Of a stretch of DNA of 64,000 nucleotides, positions 56,063-63,654 are shown piece after piece. Position 1 is the stretch's first letter, and the number at the start of each line of letters is the position of its first letter. The notes beneath the pieces were generated by a model. The model was not told where the DNA came from. It saw nothing but the letters and a program-made list of their open reading frames with translations, and did not search any database. Position numbers and translations under genes: made by a program. Source of the DNA: a virus; the IMG/VR virus record IMGVR_UViG_3300008267_000013, positions 23,793 to 87,792 of that record. One strand, given 5' to 3'.

Positions 56063-56584
56063 CTAACCCCATCTTCCTGATTTTGTTAAATAATGTTGTT
56101 CATCGTGACATCTAGAACATAAAATAATTAAATTATCTAAAGAATTGTTTTCTCTATTTCTATCTTTATGATGAACTTCTAAAATTTGAGGAATCTTGTT
56201 ATAACCACACTCAGCACATTCGTTAGGAAAATTTCGAAGAGCTATTTCTCGATAGTTGCTAGAACCACCAGAATAATGTGGAGGATGAATTTCTTTTAAA
56301 CCAAATTCTAATCTTTGTGCTAAATCTTTATGTTCTCTACAGCAAAAATGTAAATTTGATTTAGATGTCTTTTTTTTAGAATTATTTTTGTAGAACATTA
56401 CATGACAATAACTACATTCGACATTAGGTATATTAATTTTAGCGTTTCTTTCTAAGTGAGTTTTAGAAACACCAATTTTTGAACATTTTTTAGAACAATA
56501 TTTAGCATTGCCTCTATTTACTTCACGTGATTGTGCTTGAAAAATTTCCTTACATTCCTTACAAATTTGTGATATAGTTTTCAT
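56063..56584 (-). CDS. HNH homing-type endonuclease interrupting tRNA-Ala
   Basis: 173 aa. Three Cys-pair modules (CKECKEIF...CSKKC, CSYCHVMF...CCREH) precede an HNH core: CAECGYNKIPQILEVHHKDR, NSLDNLIILCSRCHDEQH. Its stop lies 5 bp from the truncated tRNA-Ala. AT-rich. Confidence 0.82.
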   Translation of the reverse strand: MKTISQICKECKEIFQAQSREVNRGNAKYCSKKCSKIGVSKTHLERNAKINIPNVECSYCHVMFYKNNSKKKTSKSNLHFCCREHKDLAQRLEFGLKEIHPPHYSGGSSNYREIALRNFPNECAECGYNKIPQILEVHHKDRNRENNSLDNLIILCSRCHDEQHYLTKSGRWG

Positions 56585-56598
56585 AGTTAACCTTTAGT

Positions 56599-56677
56599 GG
56601 GTCGCGGGACTGCATAGTGTGGTCACCTGTCTTGCACACAGGAAATCAGCTCGAAGCATTATCGAGGCGATCCACCA
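56599..56677 (+). tRNA. tRNA-Ala-like (anticodon TGC), atypical
   Basis: Acceptor GGGTCGC/GCGATCC with a G3-U70 pair (the Ala identity element), anticodon arm CCTGT-CTTGCAC-ACAGG, encoded ACCA. The D-arm and T-loop (AGCATTA) are irregular, so it may be a decayed or unusual tRNA. Confidence 0.5.
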
Positions 56678-56874
56678 CTAATATATAGTGGAGAAATATA
56701 AATTTACACCAAAATAATTAATCTCCACCACTGAAGAGAGCGCATAAGAGCATGCCCCTGACGCTGAAGTCTTATGCGGTTAACGCGACGGAAAAGGGAT
56801 GCATACCTGAGTACAGACTCTCTCTTATATTGCAATATAAATCATTTGCGTCTGGAATAGACGAAGGAGGCAAG
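56678..56874 (+). other. Non-coding leader with stable stem
   Basis: Contains CCACTAATATATAGTGG, and a nested structure: CGCATAAG/CTTATGCG (8 bp) inside an AAGAGAG/CTCTCTT closing stem (about 56732-56835). It precedes the gene at 56875; a leader RNA element or a decayed RNA gene. Confidence 0.4.
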
Positions 56875-57150
56875 ATGAGTGATGAATCAGAGCAAGTTGT
56901 TAATGGTGACCCTTGGACCAATGAACGTTATCTATCTTCTTATGAAGAGGCGACATTTTTAAGAGACAGTCTAAAGGCAAGGGACCATTCTGGAACTCTA
57001 CAAGTTAAAATTAAGCGATGCGGTGTTGGTGGAACTTTATATGTTGTTAAAAGCCGCCAATCTAAAGAACTACGTGCCGCTACAGCTGCTGTAGAAGAAG
57101 AACTAAACGCCCCCAAACCAGCCAAGAAATCAAAAAAAGCTAAAAACTAG
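56875..57150 (+). CDS. Hypothetical protein with Lys-rich tail
   Basis: 91 aa; ATG at 56875 with AAGGAGG. Acidic start, TLQVKIKRCGVGGTLYVVKS beta region, and a basic end (PKPAKKSKKAKN). Confidence 0.55.
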   Translation: MSDESEQVVNGDPWTNERYLSSYEEATFLRDSLKARDHSGTLQVKIKRCGVGGTLYVVKSRQSKELRAATAAVEEELNAPKPAKKSKKAKN

Positions 57151-57159
57151 GGGTATAAA

Positions 57160-57756
57160 ATGTTTAGATTAACTTCAGAACAAGAACAAACCAAAACCAA
57201 GGCCGAGGAAGCAGAGGACGAATCCTCAGTAGAAACATCTGGATGTAAGATATTTTATTATTCAGAAGTCAATAGAGACTCTGTATTGAGTCTAAACAGA
57301 CAACTTATCGACCTTTCAAATAAATTATTAAACGCTTCAAATGTTTATGAAATCCCAGTACCACATATTAAATTACATATAAACAGTGGTGGTGGAAGTT
57401 TACTTGACGGATTCGCAGCGGTGGACTATATTAAAGCTTGCAAGGCCCCGGTTCACTCAATTATTGATGGAAGCGCTGCTAGTGCGGCAACTCTTATGAG
57501 CGTGGTAGCACAAAAACGTAGCATTCATAAGCACTCATTTATGCTTATCCATCAATTATCGGGCGGTATGTGGGGTAAATACGAAGATATTGTTGATGAT
57601 TTTAAAAATTCTACAAGGTTTATGGAGACAATCAACACTATATATACCCAACATACCAAGATCCCTGCTAAAGAACTAAAAGAAATGTTAAAAAGAGATT
57701 TGTGGTTTGACGCAAAAACTTGTCTCAAGTATGGTCTTGTAGACGAAATTATCTAA
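57160..57756 (+). CDS. ClpP-like serine protease (second copy)
   Basis: 198 aa. LHINSGGGSLLDGFAAVDYI, Ser108 in DGSAASAATLMS, His131 in MLIHQLSGG, Asp180 in KRDLWFDAKTCLKYGLVDE. Closer to true ClpP than the copy at 12926. The N-terminal 28 residues are an acidic extension. Likely associates with a host Clp ATPase or acts alone; unknown. Confidence 0.85.
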   Translation: MFRLTSEQEQTKTKAEEAEDESSVETSGCKIFYYSEVNRDSVLSLNRQLIDLSNKLLNASNVYEIPVPHIKLHINSGGGSLLDGFAAVDYIKACKAPVHSIIDGSAASAATLMSVVAQKRSIHKHSFMLIHQLSGGMWGKYEDIVDDFKNSTRFMETINTIYTQHTKIPAKELKEMLKRDLWFDAKTCLKYGLVDEII

Positions 57757-57771
57757 AGGAGAAAGTAAGTA

Positions 57772-57957
57772 ATGAAGAAAGTAATTTTAGTAGCAATTCT
57801 AGTAAGTGTTATCGGTTTTGTAGCTGGCTGTGTAAATGATCCAACTGTAGATCAACGTACCATGACTGATACTTCAACTGATACAGGCAGCGAAGTAAGT
57901 GTAGACGTAACCAGCACCTCAACTGGTACCGAAACAAGTACAGAAGTTGCGAATTAA
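57772..57957 (+). CDS. Small lipoprotein
   Basis: 61 aa. Signal peptide with lipobox (FVAGC, Cys20), then a Thr/Ser/Asp-rich tail. Candidate outer spanin or superinfection-exclusion lipoprotein; no partner is evident. Confidence 0.75.
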   Translation: MKKVILVAILVSVIGFVAGCVNDPTVDQRTMTDTSTDTGSEVSVDVTSTSTGTETSTEVAN

Positions 57958-57966
57958 TAATAAAAG

Positions 57967-58041
57967 GCGGGTGTAGTTCAGTGGTAGAACTTTAGTTTTC
58001 CAAACTAAATGTCGCTGGTTCAACCCCAGTCACCCGCTCCA
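57967..58041 (+). tRNA. tRNA-Gly (anticodon TCC)
   Basis: 75 nt: acceptor GCGGGTG/CACCCGC, D-arm GTTC...GAAC, anticodon arm TTAGT-TTTCCAA-ACTAA, T-arm GCTGG-TTCAACC-CCAGT, then TCCA. Canonical. Confidence 0.93.
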
Positions 58042-58134
58042 CTTGAGATGTCCGTTGAAAGTTCTAGTCCATAATGAAGACCTCAACGCCGAGAACAAAA
58101 CGGAAGGCGCTGGTCAACTTAACAAGGAGAATAA

Positions 58135-58359
58135 ATGTCGCTAAAGCATGACTTCTGCCACAATAGAAAAATGAAATTAATTGCTTATGAAGAAATGATT
58201 GATGAGAAAAGTTACATTTTTATTCGTTGTGCTGGAGAAGAAATGCGTATGCCAATAGCGGCATGGCGTGAATTAAATGCAGCATGGAATGAAAAAGCAT
58301 GGGATGAAAAATTTGATGTTCTACAAGACTGCATCCCAGAAATTCAGGAAGAGCTATAG
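58135..58359 (+). CDS. Hypothetical protein between tRNAs
   Basis: 74 aa with AAGGAG upstream. KSYIFIRCAGEEMRM beta part and a Trp-rich helix (AWRELNAAWNEKAWDEKF). Function unknown. Confidence 0.5.
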   Translation: MSLKHDFCHNRKMKLIAYEEMIDEKSYIFIRCAGEEMRMPIAAWRELNAAWNEKAWDEKFDVLQDCIPEIQEEL

Positions 58360-58364
58360 TTTAT

Positions 58365-58655
58365 TGGTCAGTAGCCAAGCGGCAAGGCAGCGAGCTGTAA
58401 ATTAGCAGCGTTTGATAGAAATATCAAAATGAAAAGATTGTAATATCAAGGAACCCTCTGTTTGAACTTTAAACGTGGCAATCTTGAGCCAAGCAAAAGT
58501 AGAAATACTTTTGAAGGTGCAGAGACTATAATCAGTCCATCTTAACGTAAAGCCGAAGATGATGGAATAGTCCAGACCACAAACCGAAAGGGTAGCGAAA
58601 GCTATAGTGGTAAGTAACTCGCCTAGCGTAGGTTCGATTCCTACCTGACCAGCCA
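58365..58655 (+). tRNA. tRNA-Asn (anticodon GTT) with group I intron
   Basis: Exons 58365-58398 and 58615-58655, intron 58399-58614 (216 nt). Joined: acceptor TGGTCAG/CTGACCA, anticodon arm GCGAG-CTGTTAA-CTCGC, T-arm GTAGG-TTCGATT-CCTAC, GCCA. P1 pairs GCTGT with GCAGC (U-G at the splice site); P7 is GACTA...TAGTC; the last intron base is G. Unspliced, the loop reads GTA and mimics Tyr. Confidence 0.88.
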
Positions 58656-58660
58656 ACCTA

Positions 58661-58703
58661 ACAACCACTAAGTGCCTAAAAAACATTTAGTGGTTGTTTT
58701 TTT
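58661..58703 (+). terminator. Intrinsic terminator after tRNA-Asn
   Basis: ACAACCACTAA / TTAGTGGTTGT stem with seven T. Confidence 0.9.
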
Positions 58704-58772
58704 CAACATTATAAACACTCAAGCTACTATAGTTGAGACACTAACAAAGCGGTTAAACCGCAAGGAGAAAAT

Positions 58773-59177
58773 ATGTCACGTTTCATGATCGCACTATCAC
58801 TAGCTCTACTATCTGTATCAGCCCGTGCAGTAGAAACAACCACAACACAATCTACTGTCGGAGTTTCTACTTCATCACCAAACCAAACTACTCAATCAAC
58901 TGATGGCGGTAAGAGAGATAATCATGGTCAAAGAGTAAAAGAAGTAGCTACTGGTGACACTAAAGGTAACGATAAACGCGATGAAAACCGTGAGGTTAGA
59001 CAAGAACGTCGTGAGTTACGTCAAACACGTAGAGATGAACGTCGCGAGCGTCGTGAACAACGCCGTACCGAACGTCTAGAAACCAAAAACACCTCAGTTA
59101 CAACGGAAGTTTCAGTTGTTAATGGCGATAAACACGAAGGCTCTGGTCGTAAAGACCGTGAATCAGGTAAACGCTAA
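58773..59177 (+). CDS. Exported Arg/Glu-repeat protein
   Basis: 134 aa. Sec signal (FMIALSLALLSVSARA, likely cut after Ala19), Thr/Ser-rich segment, then dense Arg/Glu repeats (RQERRELRQTRRDERRER). Repeats suggest a long charged helix. It would act in the periplasm; function unknown. AAGGAG and a weak promoter upstream, terminator after. Confidence 0.6.
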   Translation: MSRFMIALSLALLSVSARAVETTTTQSTVGVSTSSPNQTTQSTDGGKRDNHGQRVKEVATGDTKGNDKRDENREVRQERRELRQTRRDERRERREQRRTERLETKNTSVTTEVSVVNGDKHEGSGRKDRESGKR

Positions 59178-59208
59178 CATAGAATTTAAATAAAATATTC
59201 TAGAAACT

Positions 59209-59240
59209 GAGCCAACTTGAAAGAGTTGGCTCTTTTTTTG
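59209..59240 (+). terminator. Intrinsic terminator
   Basis: GAGCCAACT / AGTTGGCTC stem with eight T. Confidence 0.93.
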
Positions 59241-59246
59241 TCTACT

Positions 59247-59275
59247 TGACGAGCAATACAGTAGTTGCTATAGTC
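59247..59275 (+). promoter_or_regulatory. Promoter for 59325 operon
   Basis: TTGACG (59247), 17-bp spacer, TATAGT (59270-59275). The leader contains a GATGCTTG/CAAGCATC hairpin (59284-59304). Confidence 0.82.
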
Positions 59276-59324
59276 TTCTTCTTGATGCTTGACAGGCAAG
59301 CATCAACTACCGTGGAGCAAATTA

Positions 59325-59522
59325 ATGTCTGATAAGATTCCTTACGTTCAAATGAAGCTTGTATTTGAAGAGATGATGAATTCTACATTTGGAGAAATGG
59401 GGAAGCTTGTTCATGGGTGGTCAAAGGATGAATTTCTTGCCAATTACAAGGAAGAAATGATTGCTGAAACGGAAGAAGAGACATATGATATTGTATTAAC
59501 TGCCCCAAACACCCTACAGTAG
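59325..59522 (+). CDS. Acidic small protein
   Basis: 65 aa with GGAG 7 bases upstream. Helical, Glu/Met-rich. First gene of the SPOUT methyltransferase operon. Confidence 0.5.
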   Translation: MSDKIPYVQMKLVFEEMMNSTFGEMGKLVHGWSKDEFLANYKEEMIAETEEETYDIVLTAPNTLQ

Positions 59523-59530
59523 AGGCACAA

Positions 59531-59803
59531 ATGAGTCACACAAAGCAAGAGGCATACAATATAATTGGTCAAATTAGGTGTGTTAGCGCTGAAGATGTGG
59601 GCGATGGCACAATGAAAGTTGTTTTTGACTATGATGAAAAGTTTAAAGATGAATATAAGCGACTTTTTAATCTAAAAAGATTCTCAAAAAAGCATTTTGA
59701 ACAGCAGTTAGAACAAGCAATCAAACATTTTGCTGAAAAAATAGAGCTTGAAACTGGTTTACGTGAACTGCGTGAAGATGTCATCAAGACACTTGAGGAT
59801 TAA
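59531..59803 (+). CDS. Hypothetical protein
   Basis: 90 aa; GGTGTMKVVFDYDEKF beta part and charged helices. Its stop is followed directly by the methyltransferase ATG. Confidence 0.5.
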   Translation: MSHTKQEAYNIIGQIRCVSAEDVGDGTMKVVFDYDEKFKDEYKRLFNLKRFSKKHFEQQLEQAIKHFAEKIELETGLRELREDVIKTLED

Positions 59804-60355
59804 ATGACTGATAATTCTGAAATCCAGGGCCTTAATGTCAGTGACAAGTACAAGTTTGATCGTCTAACTCGCTGGACAAAGGATCTTATCAAGAAGGATC
59901 TCCAGCAAAACGCATTTCCATATGCTGTATGTATGGAAAACTGGGCCGGTGACTTTAATTTAAGTAGCTGCATAAGGGCAGTAAATGCTCTTGGTGGTTC
60001 TGAAATGTATTATCTTGGTAGGAAGCATTATGATAAACGCGGAGCGGTAGGCACATATAACTATACGCAGGTGTCGCATCTTTCTACAAGAGAAGAACTT
60101 TTAAGGTTAAAAGAAAAATATGTACTTGTTGGACTTGAAAATACAGTTTCGAATCCACAATCACTTTATGATTACACATGGGATAAAAATTCTTTAATTA
60201 TCGCTGGTGAGGAGGGTATTGGCATTACACCGGAAACTCTAGAATTATGTGATAAGTTTGTTTATATTCCTCAATACGGCTCAGTGAGAAGTATGAATGC
60301 AGCTGCGGCAGTAAGTATTGCTTTATATGATTACACATCAAAATTTAAAAAATAA
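59804..60355 (+). CDS. SPOUT (TrmH-type) RNA methyltransferase
   Basis: 183 aa, the short length of the SPOUT core. Motif 1 NLSSCIRAVNALG, motif 2 IIAGEEGIGITPETLELCD, motif 3 IPQYGSVRSMNAAAAVSIALY, which form the trefoil-knot SAM site of rRNA/tRNA 2'-O-methyltransferases. The C-terminal third is present again as a remnant at 61281-61586, beyond an HNH gene. Likely modifies tRNA or rRNA during infection. Confidence 0.85.
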   Translation: MTDNSEIQGLNVSDKYKFDRLTRWTKDLIKKDLQQNAFPYAVCMENWAGDFNLSSCIRAVNALGGSEMYYLGRKHYDKRGAVGTYNYTQVSHLSTREELLRLKEKYVLVGLENTVSNPQSLYDYTWDKNSLIIAGEEGIGITPETLELCDKFVYIPQYGSVRSMNAAAAVSIALYDYTSKFKK

Positions 60356-60388
60356 TGATGTGTTCCAAAAGTACCAACTAATTATTTT

Positions 60389-61306
60389 ATGGAAAATAAA
60401 ATAAAATGTGTTAAATGTAAATTAGAAAAAGAAAGTGCTTCATATACTTTAAACACTGGGGATAGATATTCAAAAACTTGTTTAGAGTGCAGAAAAAAAT
60501 TAAATAAAGAAAAATATCTTAGAAGAAAAAAAACTTTATCTATAAAAGATAAAATTATAAAATATGAAGCTTATTATGATGAAAACAATGTTTTAATAGC
60601 ACAAAAATGTGCTAAATGTTTTTTAATTAAAAGCTTAGATAATTATTTTAAAAATAAATCAAGAAAAACAGGTTTTGATAAATATTGTAAAGATTGCCGC
60701 CATACCAGTAGAGTCAATCGTTCTGAAGAAAAAGCAAAAATAGAAAGACAAAAAAATAATGAAAGATATCATAAAAACAAAGAAAAAATAAATAAAGACA
60801 TAAAAAATAAAAGAAAAAACGACAAAAAATATATAGAAAAATACCTATCTTATAAAAAAAAATATTACTCTAAGGAAGAAAATAAAATTAGACGAAGACT
60901 TAAATATAAACAATATCATAAAAACAAACAAAAAAATGATCCTTGTTATAGAATGATGTTTGTTATGCGAACTAGATTGCGCAATGAAATAAAAAAATCA
61001 CTAGGTAAAAAAACTAAAAAGTTTAGTGAATTTTTAGGAATCGACTATGTTTCTTTTAAACAATATATAGAAAAACAATTTACGGAGCATATGAGTTGGG
61101 ATAATTATGGTACTTATTGGGTAATAGACCACATAAAACCGTGTTGTTCATATGATTTAACAATTGTCGAACAACAACAAGAATGTTTTAATTATAAAAA
61201 TTTGCGGCCTTTAGAAACAAAAGAAAATTTAATAAAGGCAGGCGAAGATAGAAAATTATCAATTAAAACAAACAAAAAAATATGTTATCCACCTAAAGAC
61301 GCGTGA
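60389..61306 (+). CDS. HNH endonuclease inserted into the SPOUT gene
   Basis: 305 aa. N-terminal Cys pairs (CVKCKLEKE, CLECRKKL, CAKCFLIKS, CKDCRHTS), a Lys/Asn-rich helical middle, and the HNH core MSWDNYGTYWVIDHIKPCC, YKNLRPLETKENLIKAGED. Very AT-rich. Its end overlaps the displaced methyltransferase fragment. Confidence 0.85.
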   Translation: MENKIKCVKCKLEKESASYTLNTGDRYSKTCLECRKKLNKEKYLRRKKTLSIKDKIIKYEAYYDENNVLIAQKCAKCFLIKSLDNYFKNKSRKTGFDKYCKDCRHTSRVNRSEEKAKIERQKNNERYHKNKEKINKDIKNKRKNDKKYIEKYLSYKKKYYSKEENKIRRRLKYKQYHKNKQKNDPCYRMMFVMRTRLRNEIKKSLGKKTKKFSEFLGIDYVSFKQYIEKQFTEHMSWDNYGTYWVIDHIKPCCSYDLTIVEQQQECFNYKNLRPLETKENLIKAGEDRKLSIKTNKKICYPPKDA

Positions 61307-61586
61307 CCAGTTGCTCAAGCTTAGGGAGGAATACGAGCTTGTGGCTATTGAAAATACTGTGCCGTCTGCTGTTGCTCTGGCTAACGCTGAATATAAGCGT
61401 CCTCCTCTATTTATATTGGGCGAAGAGGGTGTCGGAATCACTCCAGAAACCCTTGAACTTTGTGAAAAGTTTGTATATATTCCTCAGTGGGGAAGTGTTC
61501 GTAGTCTCAATGCTGCTGTGGCTGGCAGTATCATTATGAATGATTTTGTGACTAATCATGCGCATAAATTTTCAAATAAGAATTAA
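61281..61586 (+). pseudogene. Displaced C-terminal part of the SPOUT methyltransferase
   Basis: The frame HLKTRDQLLKLREEYELVA...GEEGVGITPETLELCEK...IPQWGSVRSLNAA aligns with HLSTREELLRLKEKYVLVG... of the intact gene. It lacks motif 1 and has only TTG at 61311 as a start. It is the original gene end cut off by the HNH insertion. Confidence 0.85.
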
Positions 61587-61612
61587 AAGTTTATACTACA
61601 TATTGTAAGATG

Positions 61613-61647
61613 AAGGCACCGGATAAGATTCATCGGTGCCTTTTTTC
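61613..61647 (+). terminator. Intrinsic terminator
   Basis: AAGGCACCG / CGGTGCCTT stem with T6 tail; the original terminator of the methyltransferase operon. Confidence 0.92.
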
Positions 61648-61667
61648 TTATCAAAGGAACCATTTAA

Positions 61668-62993
61668 ATGGCTAAAAAAACCGGCAAGAAGATCTACGTT
61701 ATAGATACTAACGTATTTCTAAGTGATTTTAATGCTGTATATGCTTTTAAGGATAACGATATTGTTGTTCCTATAAAAGTTCTTGAAGAAATTGATAAGC
61801 ACAAAAAGCGCCAAGATGGTGTTGGTGCTAATGCGCGTCAAGTTATTCGCGTATTTGATGCTTTAAGAGAAAAGGGTGAGCTAACTGCAGGTGTTAAAAT
61901 TAGTGGCAAGAAAGGGACTTTAACCGTTAAAGGCTACGGCCCCGTAAGTCCATTACCAAGTGAAATGTCAATACAAGACCCTGATAATCAAATACTTGCA
62001 ACCGTTAAAACTGTAATAGCTGATAGTCCGGAAGCAAAAGTTATTCTCGTATCTCAAGATATTAATATGAGAGTTAAGGCTGGTGCTCTTGGAATTACAG
62101 CCGAAGATTATACAACAAATCAAATTGTTGAAAAGATGGAAGAAATCTATACTGGATTTACTTCTTATCTTGTCGATGATCATTTAATTGATCGTTTCTA
62201 TGCTAACGAACGTATATTTGTAGACATAAAAGATATATCCCTACAACCAAATCAATATGTAATGTTAGTTTCAAATGCTAACGAAAAGAAAACAGCACTA
62301 TCTAGATTCAGAAACTACAATCATCCACTCTCAAAAGTAAGAGAATATCGTGATGGTATCTGGGATATTCGCGCTAAAAATAAAGAACAACAATTTGCTT
62401 TTGATCTATTAATGGACCCAGAGATAAAGATTGTTTCGCTTGTAGGTCTTGCTGGTTGTGGAAAAACTCTAATAGCCCTTGCTGCCGCACTAGAACAAAC
62501 TATAGCAGCAGAAATTTATAAGAAAATTATTGTTTCGCGACCCGTAGAGCCAATGGGACGCGATATTGGATTCCTACCTGGCACTCTAGAAGAAAAAATG
62601 GCACCTTGGGTTGCTCCAATTCAAGACAATCTTGAGTTCCTTATGGGTGACGACAAAGAGCATCTAAAAATGCTACAAGAAAAAGGAACTATTGAAGTTG
62701 AAGCACTAACATTTATTCGTGGTCGTTCTATTTCAAAAGCTTTTATTATAATTGATGAAGCACAAAACTTAACAATGCATGAACTAAAAACAATCATCAC
62801 TCGCGTTGGTGAAGATACAAAAATTGTTCTAACTGGTGATATTGCTCAAATTGATAATCATTTTCTAGATGCCACCAATAATGGTCTAACTTATGCTGTA
62901 GAAAAGTTTAAACCATTTGAATTAGCTGGTCATGTAACCTTGCAAAAAGGTGAAAGATCTGCGGTTGCCAGTCTGGCTGCTAATGTTCTTTAA
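61668..62993 (+). CDS. PIN-PhoH (PhoH2-type) ATPase/ribonuclease
   Basis: 441 aa. PIN domain at the start (VIDTNVFLSD, VLEEIDKHKK, later SQDINMRVKA) and a PhoH domain with Walker A GLAGCGKT (260-267) and Walker B IIDEAQN (about 361-367). Such fusions unwind and cut RNA. The C-terminus is ERSAVASLAANVL; a second version of this end is fused to the following HNH gene. Confidence 0.9.
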   Translation: MAKKTGKKIYVIDTNVFLSDFNAVYAFKDNDIVVPIKVLEEIDKHKKRQDGVGANARQVIRVFDALREKGELTAGVKISGKKGTLTVKGYGPVSPLPSEMSIQDPDNQILATVKTVIADSPEAKVILVSQDINMRVKAGALGITAEDYTTNQIVEKMEEIYTGFTSYLVDDHLIDRFYANERIFVDIKDISLQPNQYVMLVSNANEKKTALSRFRNYNHPLSKVREYRDGIWDIRAKNKEQQFAFDLLMDPEIKIVSLVGLAGCGKTLIALAAALEQTIAAEIYKKIIVSRPVEPMGRDIGFLPGTLEEKMAPWVAPIQDNLEFLMGDDKEHLKMLQEKGTIEVEALTFIRGRSISKAFIIIDEAQNLTMHELKTIITRVGEDTKIVLTGDIAQIDNHFLDATNNGLTYAVEKFKPFELAGHVTLQKGERSAVASLAANVL

Positions 62994-63042
62994 GTTGCTT
63001 TTTCAAATTTTCAACACTATGTAATGTAGTGGAGGAAATAAA

Positions 63043-63654
63043 ATGATTAAAAAAATAACAAAAGAAGGAACATGGAAAGAAAAAAGAGTATTGGTAGAAT
63101 GTGAAATATGTCACAAAGAAAGAGAAGTTGCCTATAGAGTAGCAGTAGATAAGAGCAATCTAATTCATAGATGTATTTCTTGTGCAACAATTAATACACA
63201 GACAGGCCTGAAAAGATCAGAAGAAACTAAAAAAAATATAAGTAGAGCTCTTAGAAAAATAAATAATGGTGGAATTAGATATAATCAATCTGGTGGTTAT
63301 AAACAAATATTAGTCGATAATGATCATCCAAGAAAAAAAGATAGAAAAGGCGGTAGCTACATTTTTGAGCATATATTGACTATGGAGCAAAAAGTAGGAA
63401 GATTTCTTGAAAAGCATGAAATAGTACACCATATAGACAAAGATAAACAAAATAATAACATAGAAAATTTACACTTATTTTCTGGAAACAACAATAAAGA
63501 ATCATCACAAATGCATAACGCAGCACATGAAAGTTTAGAACAAGTAGGTATTGAATTATATAAACTTGGTCTAGTTAAATTCGTAGATGGAAAGTACAAT
63601 CTACCAGAAGAAATCAAACAAGCAGTCGCTAGTCTAGCTGCCTCGGTACTCTAA
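63043..63654 (+). CDS. HNH endonuclease fused to displaced phoH 3' end
   Basis: 203 aa. CEICHKE...CISCATI zinc module, then FEHILTMEQKVGRFLEKHE, IVHHIDKDKQNNNIENLHLF (HNH). The last ten residues, AVASLAASVL, repeat the PhoH C-terminus (AVASLAANVL), so the gene reads through into the old phoH end. GGAGG upstream. Confidence 0.83.
   Translation: MIKKITKEGTWKEKRVLVECEICHKEREVAYRVAVDKSNLIHRCISCATINTQTGLKRSEETKKNISRALRKINNGGIRYNQSGGYKQILVDNDHPRKKDRKGGSYIFEHILTMEQKVGRFLEKHEIVHHIDKDKQNNNIENLHLFSGNNNKESSQMHNAAHESLEQVGIELYKLGLVKFVDGKYNLPEEIKQAVASLAASVL

Noticed and set aside
58365-58655. tRNA-Tyr (GTA)
   Set aside because: GTA is seen only before splicing; P1 pairing and the terminal intron G place the splice so that the loop becomes CTGTTAA (Asn).
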